Of a DNA stretch of 64,000 bases, positions 1 through 9,909 are shown piece by piece. A model generated the notes under the pieces. The model saw only the letters and a program-made list of their open reading frames with translations, was not told where the DNA came from and searched no databases. Source of the DNA: Catenaria anguillulae PL171 (Eukaryota > Blastocladiomycota > Blastocladiomycetes > Blastocladiales > Catenariaceae). Numbering within the stretch: position 1 is the first letter of the stretch; each line of letters begins with the position of its first letter. Made by a program: the position numbers and the translations under genes. The DNA lies in contig MCFL01000022.1 in NCBI GenBank assembly GCA_002102555.1, positions 1-64,000 on the forward strand, in the 5' to 3' direction.

Positions 1-2517
1 GGACCCGTCGTCGATTTCGCTACCCACACCGCACGCCTCGGAGAGCAATTCCATCGTCCGCTCCCACTCTGCGATTGCGGGATCCGGCGGCGGAAACAAC
101 TCGGTACTCGCCAAGGGCGACACAGTGGCCAACGCAGCCGCAGACGCAGGTGCGCCCCAATGTCTGACGCCGCTTGTGGTCGCAGTCACCAGTGCAGGCG
201 GTGGGTCGGGCTTTGCCGTGGCACCATCGGCCATGGCCGATGTTGCACTCGTGACGCCGGCAGCTCCGCGCACGCCTCGAAACACATGCAGCGTTGCATT
301 CAAGACAATGAGCGACTCGAGGAGCAAGAGCGTGCACGGCGGATTGGGCGCAATGTGCAAGACCAAGTTGTGCGACCCGTCAAGATGCGTATGCAGGCGC
401 TCGCTGTCGACGGACCCGGCAGCAGCAAAGGCAGACGTATCGAGCCACTCAAACACATCCACAACATCGTCTTCAGAGTCCAAGATGGCGAGTACACCAA
501 TGGGATCGTGCCTTGGCAGCCGTTTCAAGGCAGTCACGAGGAGTTTGAGCAGGTGCGATGGAAGGTGCACCACGGATAGGCGCGGAAACTGCGACACGCT
601 GCGCATTGGGTGTGGGACTACGCCCAGGGCGCGCAGCGAATGCAGGACGGCGGCCGAAGGAAAACACCCAATTGGATGCCCGTTGAGCGACGACGCAAAT
701 GCTTCAAGGATATCCGTGCGCGTTTCGAACTTGGTGCCCTGGTCGGCGGCGCGTGGCGAATCCGTGAGATCTGGGTTGATGGAAAGGGAGGGGAGGGTTG
801 GCGTCGGTGAGAAGCTTGAATGCGCAAACTGAGCTGGGTCGAGCAGCGCGTTGGATTGGGTGCCGACGGACCGCGGGACGGAAGTGAGAGGCAATTGGAT
901 TTCAATGAAGAACGAGCAATGTAGATCGGATGGAGCAGTCGAGACAGTGGTCACGTCGTTCCACTCGAGTGCCGGGGACCGGGCAATGGAATCATCCTGG
1001 ATCTCGTTGAGCGGGTCGTGAACAGCCAAAGGTCGAACATCTAGAGGAGATGCCTGAGCAGGATCTCGAGAGTCCGGGGGCGAGGGCGATGATGTTGGAA
1101 TCGGAGCCATGGACGAGGGGCGTCGCGCGTCCAGGGGAGCAGTTGCAGAACGTGGGGGGCGTTGGGATCCGGGTTGATTCACTCGGCAGCGCATGCGGAC
1201 GCTCGAAACAAATGGTGTTGGTAAATCGGCGACCGTGGGCACATGCTGCTGATAGTAGGGCAGCACCGGGCTGGCGCGAATGCACACGATCGGATGCTGG
1301 TTTTCAGGATCCAACTCTTGCGTCCCAGCAAAGGATCCAATGTTGACGCCCGTGTTGTTTTCGCCATCCGTTGTTTCCCGCGCTTCCGTCTCAGGATGCT
1401 CAGGTGACTGATGCTCCCCCATGCGCATGACCGTGTCTGCGCTCCACCCGGTTGGCCAATGCAGCGAAATGGCCACATGTCCATGGTCGGCAATCACACC
1501 CAAACAATATCCGGTGACGAGGATCAACTGCCGCGAAGAGAGTAAATGTGGGCCACGGAACGGTAAAATGACATTGGGACAGTCGAGCGACACGGTGATA
1601 TGGCGCGTATTGGCAAGGTCGCACAGCAGGCTCGCAATGGCGGCCACATCTTCGGCCAAGTTCCGGACCTCATCTGGGTTGTCACCTTGTTCTTGAGCAC
1701 CGTCGAGTTGGGCTTGCGTTTCGCATGTGTGGGATGGGGCGGTCAATAGGATTGCCGGTGAAGATAAATGAGTCCGTGGGAGTTGGGGCGGCACCTGTGT
1801 TTGCATGGCGAGAATGGAGGGACCGTTGCCATGAACATGGTGCGACTGGTGCGACTGGTTGCGCTGGATTTGTTGCATGTGCTGCCGGTGCGACGACACG
1901 TGCTGGCCGGAGCCCACGGGCGCAGACTTGAGAACGGCAAGCGAGAATTGAGCGAGCAAAATGTTGCGTCGAAGAATTGGTTGGAGCATGGACTGCGCCT
2001 CTTGGCTCTCGACAACGGTGGCGAGCAGTCTCGACAGGCGGGCAAGTGTCCGGTCGACGTGCAGCAGGGCCAAGTCTTGCTGGCTGGCGTTGGAACATGG
2101 ATTGAGCTGAGCAAAACGAGATCCGTGTTGGGAGTGGGAACGTAAGGCCATCTTGGCAGATCCAGGAGCGGCGGGGGCGGCTGTCATGTCGACAAAGTGA
2201 TTCGATTCCGAAGACGTAGGCGATGTGGAAGAGCGTGAGCGGACCCCGGGTCGAGCCAGAGCAGGTCCATGGTCATGCACATTTCCATCGCGATGCGTTG
2301 GAGACCATGACGGCGGTGGATCTTGCGTTCGACTCGGAGTCGGCCCAAGTGCCGCTGCTGGCGCTGGGTCACGGTGCAAGTGCGAGGGGGACCAAGCGGG
2401 AGCGGGCGGACGAATGGCCCAGGACTGGAGCTTGGCGTCACGGGACGATGGGGCGATTCGGGACCCTGGATGGCGTGAATGGACCATTGCAGGTGAGGAC
2501 ATGAAATTCGGACACAT
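1..2517 (-). CDS. Large protein with degenerate histidine-kinase-like segment (5' part, runs off the window)
   Basis: One uninterrupted minus-strand frame runs from an ATG at 2517 (an in-frame TGA lies immediately upstream) to base 1, about 839 codons with no stop, so the C-terminus lies outside the window. Residues 1-140 are rich in Ser, Pro, His and Arg. Residues ~150-200 form a helical stretch (HVDRTLARLSRLLATVVES). Residues ~278-350 look like the end of a sensor histidine kinase dimerisation region passing into the ATPase fold: DEVRNLAEDVAAIASLL, then RHITVSLDCP, then RGPHLLSSRQLILVTGYCLG and HGHVAISLHW. The asparagine-rich N box and the G boxes are not recognisable, so it would not be expected to bind ATP. 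The rest is low complexity mixed with hydrophobic segments. A pseudo-kinase or an Ssk1/Mcs4-like response regulator whose receiver lies beyond the edge is possible; this is inference only. No close family was recognised. Confidence 0.55.
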   Translation of the reverse strand, partial: MCPNFMSSPAMVHSRHPGSRIAPSSRDAKLQSWAIRPPAPAWSPSHLHRDPAPAAALGPTPSRTQDPPPSWSPTHRDGNVHDHGPALARPGVRSRSSTSPTSSESNHFVDMTAAPAAPGSAKMALRSHSQHGSRFAQLNPCSNASQQDLALLHVDRTLARLSRLLATVVESQEAQSMLQPILRRNILLAQFSLAVLKSAPVGSGQHVSSHRQHMQQIQRNQSHQSHHVHGNGPSILAMQTQVPPQLPRTHLSSPAILLTAPSHTCETQAQLDGAQEQGDNPDEVRNLAEDVAAIASLLCDLANTRHITVSLDCPNVILPFRGPHLLSSRQLILVTGYCLGVIADHGHVAISLHWPTGWSADTVMRMGEHQSPEHPETEARETTDGENNTGVNIGSFAGTQELDPENQHPIVCIRASPVLPYYQQHVPTVADLPTPFVSSVRMRCRVNQPGSQRPPRSATAPLDARRPSSMAPIPTSSPSPPDSRDPAQASPLDVRPLAVHDPLNEIQDDSIARSPALEWNDVTTVSTAPSDLHCSFFIEIQLPLTSVPRSVGTQSNALLDPAQFAHSSFSPTPTLPSLSINPDLTDSPRAADQGTKFETRTDILEAFASSLNGHPIGCFPSAAVLHSLRALGVVPHPMRSVSQFPRLSVVHLPSHLLKLLVTALKRLPRHDPIGVLAILDSEDDVVDVFEWLDTSAFAAAGSVDSERLHTHLDGSHNLVLHIAPNPPCTLLLLESLIVLNATLHVFRGVRGAAGVTSATSAMADGATAKPDPPPALVTATTSGVRHWGAPASAAALATVSPLASTELFPPPDPAIAEWERTMELLSEACGVGSEIDDGS

Positions 2518-3579
2518 TCATTTGCGTTTTCGTAGGATATCGTGCATGTTGGGCAGCCAAACGTAATGGAACTTGAAGAAAAGAGGAGCCGATCTTTTAC
2601 AAAACGAGGCGATCAGCACGCACAGCGGGGGTCTCTCCGATCAGACGCGATTTTCAACAGTTCAACAGACACAACGAGAAAAACCCATAGCAGGGCAAAT
2701 GGCTTGAGGGGCAAGTGCGCAATTCCTAGAGGAGTGGCCGTACCTCCGATTTCCCTTTATTCTCGGCTTGCGATGGACCAAGGTGCGACTGGGGCTCGGC
2801 CGAGCGCGGGCCCGAACCCGCCGCGGGATATGGAGTCAAGGCAGGCTTTGGCATGATCCCGAAGTCGAGTCCATGAGCTGGGCTGGGCCGATAGCGAGCG
2901 AGTTGGTGTGCAAGGGAAAATGGGTCTGGGACCAGGTCTGGGACTGAAGAAAACTTGAGACGGCCAGCGAGTTGGTTCAGGGCTGCTGACGGGACCGTGT
3001 GCTCGACTGCGGCTAGTGGCATCAAGTTATTGACAGTTCTTGCGCCCAGCCTACGATGTCGGACTTGGGAGAAGCATATAGATGCTTGATCTCACTTGTT
3101 TGTCAACCAACAGCTGCACGCGAAATGAGAGTCAATTGCATACATGGGCTCAATAGATGCGCCAACGACTGGCCTGTTGACTCTGATTCAGACTCATAGA
3201 GTCAGAGACGCTACAGTTGCAGTCAGTGAGACGGGATAACACTCGTGGATTCCCTACCTCAATCATCAGACCTTCGGGTGAAAAAAGTATGTAGCCCGTG
3301 ACACTGCCGCTTGTCAGTCGAGTTGATTCTGCTGCTTGCTGGGCTTATTTACCGTCGTCAGACTGACCAAGATCCGCATTGAACGGAATATCTATTGCAT
3401 AGTGGTGCACCAAAACGCTCGTGACTTGAGTCGCATCCGGCGATGTAAATGTTAGCAGCCAGCAGCCGATCGCATTACCAACCGCAACCCCTCGACGATC
3501 CAAACTCTTGGCATTCTCCGCTTCAAGCATCCTTCTTGACCCTCCGCACTGCTGACCGACCCCCATCCGATATTCCGTC
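2518..3579. other. Intergenic region, no gene seen
   Basis: This region separates the divergently transcribed genes on either side. All frames are broken by frequent stops, and I saw no tRNA, repeat or long coding frame. It should hold the promoters of both neighbours, but no specific motif could be assigned. Confidence 0.5.
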
Positions 3580-4352
3580 ATGGTCTGTACCACTTGCCCA
3601 TGCTGACTCGAAGTTAAACGCGTGTCTTGCTCAGTCACCATCCAGTCCCACTGTGCCACTCGCGCTCCCATGGATAATCATGTTTGACCATGCTGACGGA
3701 ATTCTATCGCATTCCCAACATGACATGACATGCCGTGCCCTGTCGTCCCTTGTCGCCATGTAGTCTTCCCGCAAAAAGAAGCGCGCGCAACGCCAAAACT
3801 CGAACGTGTTTGCCATGTTCGACCAGCGCCAAATTGCAGAATTCAAGGAGGCCTTTTCGCACATTGACCACGACCAAGACGGCTTTATCGACAAGGATGA
3901 TCTCAAGGACACGCTCGCCAGTCTTGGTACCGCTGTCATTCCATTCCACCATCATCACCACCTCGACCAACATTGATCTCTGTCGAAAAATTGATTTGGT
4001 TCCCACACTGACCTACTCTGCAACAGGCCAAAACCCACCCGAGCAATACTTTGACGACATGATTGCCGACGCTCCCGGCAACGGCACCATCAACTTTACC
4101 ATCTTTCTCACGCTTTTCGGCGAGCGCATGTCCGGCACCGATCCCGAGGCCGAGATCTTGCAAGCATTTGAGGCGTTTGACGAAAAGAAGACTGGGTTTA
4201 TTGATGCCGACATTCTGCGCGATGCTCTCACGTCCATGGGCGACCGGTTTACCGACGAGGAGGTGGATATCATGTTCAAAGGTGCGCCCGTTGCGCACGA
4301 CAACCGGTTCAATTATCGTGATTGGGTTCGGGTGTTGAAGCATGGTGAGTAA
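3580..4352 (+). CDS. Myosin II regulatory light chain
   Basis: The EF-hand light chain that binds the neck of non-muscle myosin II in the cytoplasm. Proposed join: 3580..3582, 3764..3926, 4027..4352 (163 aa, within the usual 160-175). Exon 2 opens [19 protein letters not shown], which matches the animal family start, including the lysine-rich segment before the phosphorylatable residue. The first EF-hand loop is [12 protein letters not shown], followed by [30 protein letters not shown], a second EF-hand, [11 protein letters not shown] and a C-terminal VLKHG. The base triplet before SSRK is ATG TAG, so that ATG cannot be the start. I read TAG as an intron acceptor and take the start Met from ATG at 3580, directly followed by GTCTGT. 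The last codons overlap a perfect GTGAGT donor at 4346, so a short extra exon downstream is possible. Confidence 0.85.
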
Positions 4353-4606
4353 CAGCCACGACTGTTGGAGATGCGGTGGTTCCCACACCTTGTCTTGCCG
4401 CGATGATGGGGCTGTTGTTTATGCCCATTTCATTTTCTGTTGTTTGAGCCTCATTCTTGTGCCGACATCAAATGAACCCTCAGCTTTGTTGTCTTTTCTG
4501 TGAAGAGCCAGAATCGCCACAACCGCGATCTGTGTTGGCATCGATCATCCTCGCTTGTTATGTACAGCCGCCGTTCGACCCCGGTATCATCATGCAATAA
4601 CTAAAG

Positions 4607-6166
4607 ATGCCAGCCCTCTCGACCGCTGGGCACCCCATGCAAGTTCTTCATGCGACAATGAAACCCAAGTCTTCGCATCAGTTCGCAGGCTCGCTTCTGG
4701 TGATGGCCTGTCCGCCACGGTCACCACCGCCAGCCGGCCCGCGAGACTGTCCTGGTTTCGGTCCATCTCAACCTCTCCCACGCTCGTTGATCGACACACA
4801 ACTCGAACAACTGCCACCACACACGGGCATGTGGGCAGTACTGCGGCCAAGTCCGGGCACACCGAGGAAGATATCCGGCGCCTGGCCGAGTTTATTCGGT
4901 CGTGTGAGGGCAAGTTGACCGTGATTACGGGTGCGTCCTTGCACTCTCAATGCAAGTTGAAGTTGGCCAAGTGCTGTGGGCTCACACGTTGTGTCATGAA
5001 AGGCGCTGGTGTCAGCACGCCGTCCAACATTCCAGACTACCGCGGGCCCAATGGCGCATATGTGATAAACAAGGATTACAAGCCGATTCAGTGCGTCTTG
5101 AACTACTCGCTGGACGCCGTTCGCTGGAGTCTTTTCTCACCTGCTGAATACACAGGTATCAGGTCCGCCAACAGAAGTTGCTCGACCTCATCAGTCACTC
5201 GCTGCCGTTGACACACTGTCGTTGACGCTCTTGCAGGAATTCATGGGCGCACATTACAACCGCCAGCGGTACTGGGCACGGTATGAATCGCTTGACACAT
5301 CGCCATCTCTGCAAATCTCACACATGCTGATTCATTGCGGTCATTCTGCCAGATCCATGCTCGGCTACGGTACCGTCTACAATGCACAGCCCAATGTGAT
5401 TCACACAACACTGGCCAACTGGCAACGCCAGCGGCTGATTGACGGCATCATTACACAAAACGTCGACTCGTTGCACCTCAAAGGTATCCATCTATCCACC
5501 CACTCACCTGCTCTCTCTTTTGACCCTTTGCTGACGCCCGCACTCAAACCAAGCACAGCCGGCGCAAACCCAACCCAAACGCTCGAACTTCACGGCACAC
5601 TCGCCACCGTCATCTGCCAATCGTGCACTTACACGCAGCCACGCGCCGCCTTCCAATCGACCTTGCTGGGCCTCAACCCGGCATGGGCCAGCCACTCGTT
5701 GCCCGTCAGCGAACGCGTCAAGTCTGTGATTCCACCGTCACACAAGTCACCCGGCGAAGGACCCGCGGCAAGCACAGTGACGCGGCCCGACGGCGATACG
5801 GAAAACGTGACCAACCTGGCGTTTTCCACCTTCAAGTACCCGGGGTGCCCAAAGTGTACACGGGGCGTGTTGAAGCCCGGCGTGGTGTTTTTCGGCGAAA
5901 ACATTGCGCCCAGTGTGAAAGATCGGGCCATGGAGTGGGTCAAGCAAGCCCGGGGTGTGCTGGTGTTGGGCACGACGTTGACGACGTATTCCGCGTTTCG
6001 GCTGGTCAAGGAGGTGGTTGAGGACCAGGCGGGGCAGACGAGGCAGGCGTGGTGTGTCAATGAGGGGAGGACCAGGGCAGATGGTATGTGGACAGGCGGA
6101 AAGGTCGAGGGTAAGGTGCAGGAGGTGTTGAGCGAGGTGGACAAGGAGTTGGCCAGGTTCCAGTGA
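4607..6166 (+). CDS. Sirtuin, class II (SIRT4-like), probably mitochondrial
   Basis: NAD-dependent lysine deacylase / ADP-ribosyltransferase family. Join: 4607..4668, 4734..4930, 5003..5090, 5156..5162, 5237..5280, 5353..5483, 5559..6166 (378 aa). Seen motifs: ITGAGVSTPSNIPDYRG for the NAD pocket, KPIQYQEFM followed by RYWAR typical of the SIRT4 branch, TQNVDSLHLK, catalytic His in LELHG, zinc cysteines CQSC and CPKC, then GVVFFGENI and VLGTTLTTYSAFR. The N-terminus is Arg/Ser/Thr rich and poor in acids until about residue 60, as in a mitochondrial presequence. The start is inferred: the core frame has no ATG of its own, and a 65-nt intron (4669-4733) connects it to ATG 4607 or ATG 4658. Exon 4 is only 7 nt long but restores the conserved YQ exactly. 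Confidence 0.88.
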
Positions 6167-7015
6167 GGTGACATGCATGTCATTCGGGGCAAAGGAAAAT
6201 GCATTTGACTGACCCTGCTCACTTCTTATGTCTCCTTCAAGAAATTGGTTCCGGCGCAGCAATACCTCGGCCAAACATCACGATTCTTGGAGGGACTTGG
6301 CTTGGAGATTCGGCCATTGCGCTCACATTTCGGAGGCCTTCAACAATGAAAAAAAATCTGAAGGGTACTTGTATTGCAGCCTTGGCCGGCACCGTTGGTG
6401 AGCAAGACCACACACCCGTGTCAATTAGGCAGTTTTGAGCGCATGCCTGCGACATGTTGACGTGTGACGGCAGGACGTGGACACAATGGATGGATTTTGT
6501 ATTGATGGAAGTGCGAAAAAAAGGAAAGATAATCCGCGATACGTAATGATACGTAACAGCACCACGAGCGGGTGCCGAGACAACGCAAGGTCAGTCGGGA
6601 CTCTTGGACAGATTTGGGGGATCAAGGGAGGGAGAGACAGAAGCAAAATGTCGACCGAAAAAAAAAACATTGAGAGGGACGGGTGGGGTAGTAGTGAAAG
6701 GGGAGCAAAAACAATTTGAATGAAACGGTGAATAGGACACAACGGAAGCGGGAGAGTGAATGTCGTGATGATACAGTGGTGCCGACAAGAGGCAACTATG
6801 GGGATGGGCCCACAATGGTTGCCGACGCTTGCACGGGCGATTGCGACGAAGTGTGAGAATGTCGAGGCCAGAGTCGGTTCTGGTAGCGAAAGCGGCTCTC
6901 ACGTGTCGAGACACGAAGGGTCGACGTTGCTCTGACGAAACAAAGTAGCATTTGAAGGTCAGCCATGGTCCGCATGGGTACTGCCAACAAAAGAGCAAGA
7001 GTATATGCGCGGTAC
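6167..7015. other. Intergenic region, no gene seen
   Basis: All frames are short and show no conserved motif. The sequence is purine-rich around 6600-6720, including a run of adenines near 6659-6667. It probably holds the 3' ends of the sirtuin and of the uncertain minus-strand gene to the right. Confidence 0.4.
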
Positions 7016-7634
7016 GTACCAGCGGCAAGAACTTCAACGACTCCAAATGAGGTTGACGACTTGACGGGACTCGCAGTCACAATGTCCAGGAGCTAGCAGG
7101 TCCCGCCGGCGTACTCCTCGCCTCACCTGCGGCTTTCAAATCATCCATGTCCACGCGCCGACTCGGCGACTTTGCCTTTGCAGCGCCCGACGACCTGCGC
7201 CGGGAAGCTGCTGCCGAGTGCTTGACTTGCGGCGTTGGCGCACGGGCGATTCAAAGCTGCTGCGTGCGTCTTGCGTGCACCGTGCGGCATCCACGGCGTC
7301 CATTTCGCACATGCGGTAGAGCAGGTACATGATTGATGGCACAGAGAGCGCCAGGAGTTTGAGGGCGTCGGGCGTGAGCGCGGCGAGTGAGGCAAGGGTT
7401 GGGGTCGGGCTGGTGGCGGCGGTGAGGGAGCGCATGTTTGTGTATTGGTGGCAGGCTGGTCGTGAGAATGTGAGTGGATTGAGTCGAGCAAGGTCTGTCC
7501 CGAAGCCTGGGCGAGGTCGGTGGCCGCTTTTGTATCAATGTGCGCCGAAAGGGTAAGTAGGCGAGCTGCGCGCGGGCGTGTTTCTTGAGTGCGGTTGGGT
7601 CGCGGCAGGCTTTGGGAATGGGGGACTGCTGCAT
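7016..7634 (-). CDS. Unresolved minus-strand coding region, frame-broken
   Basis: Coding-like peptides follow each other on the minus strand but in three different frames. They are RDPTALKKHARAQLAYLPF from ATG 7634, then HIDTKAATDLAQASGQTLLD, then TPDALKLLALSVPSIMYLLY with RMCEMDAVDAARCTQDA, then KAKSPSRRVDMDDLKAA near 7145, followed by a GTGAGG donor and a further exon LLDIVTASPVKSSTSFGVVE before a GTACGT donor at about 7017. Each change of frame is consistent with one missing base. I do not recognise the family. It may be a real gene with base-level errors in the sequence, a pseudogene, or partly chance reading frames. Exon limits are uncertain. Confidence 0.3.
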
Positions 7635-8565
7635 ACGGCGGTTATCAATTGCATGGGCGGGGACCCTTTCATGTATTTATGAGTGCATGGGGTACTTGAG
7701 CATTTGGCGGCAGCGCGGCTCTGTCAAACTAAATCGACGTGTTGGCATTTCGCCGTTGACCAAAACCACGCGTCCTCATTCCCAAGCTCGTTTCCAGCGC
7801 AAAGGTGGCCGTGTGACCTCTCCAGCAATGAGTGATAGGGGCTCAAGGCAAGGTCATGATGTCTTGCTTTTGCATTCGGGGCAGAGGAGGAATGGGGGTC
7901 CACCAACACGTTTCACGTTCCCATCTGTTCTCATTCTCAACAGGTGCTGACCTCCCCAACGCCAGCTCCACCTTTAGCCGCATCGGCGACACCAGCCTCC
8001 AAGTGTAACATACAGTAGAGTCTCCTTGTCCCCTGTCCAATCTGTCCCCACTCCTTGACCGACTTTATCCAGTATGCCAACTGGAGCACAATGGAGGCAC
8101 AATGGAGGCACAACGGTCCCATCGCGGCTGAGCCCTCCTCAGCAAAAACAACTGGGACTTCGAAGCGCATTCATGCTCTGCCACAGACCCACCAACCGAT
8201 CCCAACCCATCGCACATTCGAAGAGCGGCCCGGCACCGACACTCATTGGAAGACGCCAATACCATTCATTCCGTCTTCGTGGACACTTGGCATCCACTCG
8301 CACTAATCACCCAGTCGCCTCGCCAAATGGTTGCACAGTTCAACTTGATAACGCTGTCGTTATGGCGATGAATCAAGCAGGCACCGTGCGTGGGATACAA
8401 ACAAGCAGTGGAACGGAAGATAAATAATCAAGGTTGCATTTCGGTTGGGAAACGGACCCCGCGACAGCGGTAACTGCAAGCGGTATGGACTGGAGATAGA
8501 TACATGAAAACCTTTTGCCACGTCCGTCCGACAAGGCAAACCGTTAAACCGAGGGCACGTTGGGA
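7635..8565. other. Intergenic region, no gene seen
   Basis: Only short unconserved frames. The 12-base unit CACAATGGAGGC recurs with little change near 8088-8113. This lies downstream of the SmD2 gene on the right. Confidence 0.4.
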
Positions 8566-9158
8566 TTATGCAATATGGCGGACAACTACAAGAGAAAAGA
8601 TGCACAAGAGTAAGGAAACCGGTCGACCCACCAACCCTCACCAGTAACACAACCAAGACGGAGGTTGCCGTACCAATAATGACAGAATCTCCCCTCAAAA
8701 ACATCTTTGAAATAAACCGATCCTTTTGCACCCCGGCCGCCTTCTTCACTCCACCACTTGCTGTTGTGCCCGCCGCCTTTTTCGGGTACTCTGTCCAGAT
8801 CTCGCGCACGTTTTCGAGTACCATGTTGCAATGGCGGTCAAAAGCCTTGACACGCGCAAGCAGCTTGCGGTTGTTGCGGCATGAAATGAGGATCTGGTTG
8901 TTGTTTTTCACTGCGGCACGTAGGACGCTGAGTGGGCCCGTCTTGAATGCGAGTTCTTCGGCGGCGCGGGCCTCTTCGGCCGTCATGTCGGCTTTGGATG
9001 GTCTGTGGGCAGGTTAAGAGACGATGCAAAAGCAGCGGAGAGTGGCCCGTCGGTCAGTTTGGCTTCGATCTTTGAGTTGTCGATAGCTGGAGCAGGCGTT
9101 TGGAGTGGATCGCCTGGCCGCCCGAGAAAGTGGATACGGACGCATTCTTGGCGGACAT
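8566..9158 (-). CDS. Small nuclear ribonucleoprotein SmD2
   Basis: Core Sm protein of the spliceosomal U snRNP ring, acting in the nucleus. Join on the minus strand: 9142..9158, 8674..9002, 8566..8585 (121 aa; the human protein has 118). Seen: the [14 protein letters not shown] start of the Sm1 fold, [35 protein letters not shown], and Sm2 [16 protein letters not shown]. The last exon is 20 nt and gives VVRHIA then TAA, shorter and more diverged than the usual VVLRNP tail. The first exon (MSAKNA) is inferred from a phase-2 match upstream and uses a GTCCGT donor; if it is wrong, the inner Met at 8986 would give a slightly shorter protein. The middle exon is certain and the two terminal exons less so. 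Confidence 0.88.
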
Positions 9159-9909
9159 TTCGGTGGGTCGTTTTCCGGTGACGTAGCGAGGTATTCGTAG
9201 CAAAATGGGTTCATGATGCATTACAATATTGCGAGAGTTGCATTTGGTCTGGTGTAAATATGATCTGCCGTGATCTGCCATATGCATCAGCCACAAGCAC
9301 GGGCCGCCGATCGGTCCACCTGAAGCAGACGTCCGTCTCGCACCGAGTTCCCACCAAAGTGAGCTCATCATCGTCGAGTGAGCTCAACTAAATATGATGT
9401 GCGCGATATCGACCTGTGGACGTATAGGGGCCCGCGACCAGTGCTGGTTGGAGTGCACCTGTTCAAGCTTTTATCATCTCGCTCGCCGGAGAGGTGGCCA
9501 TGTGTGGAGGGTGTGGTGTGGCGCCATGAATGAATCAGAGTCAGCGTCAGAAGCGGGCCATTGCACGGCTCATTTGCCAAGTGGACGGGCCGATTGCGAA
9601 AGCAGTTGCGCATGGACAGTAATAGTTATTACTGTATGATAGATGCACTAGGCCAATTGAAGCACACAATGTGACGGGCTCCCGTCCCCGCTCCGGCGCC
9701 CTCCCCCCATCCCATCGTTCCTTCCAAAGACCCAACGTTTTCCTGGTTAGCCGCGACACCAGCCCATCTTTGACTCTCCTCCGCGCATCGACTGGACTCG
9801 TGTCTCCTGCTGCACCAAGAAGTGCATGACAAGTAAGCGCAACCAGAAACGCCAACCTCCACTTACTTGCCGCAATCACCACATACCGTTACATACACAG
9901 ACCCTCGCA
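9159..9909. other. Intergenic region between divergent SmD2 and GGT genes
   Basis: No conserved frame or RNA gene seen. The span separates divergently transcribed genes, so it must carry both promoters. The GGT frame stays open upstream to an earlier ATG at 9826, which would add 28 residues, but the ATG at 9910 gives the more typical type II membrane protein start. Confidence 0.4.

Noticed and set aside
125-832. A 235-codon plus-strand open frame near the left edge
   Set aside because: It lies opposite the large minus-strand protein, shows no conserved features, and its composition fits a shadow frame.
3758-3766. Reassigned TAG codon (non-standard genetic code)
   Set aside because: TAG ends the TFB-like, fucosyltransferase and ZC2HC genes at the expected places, so it is a normal stop here.
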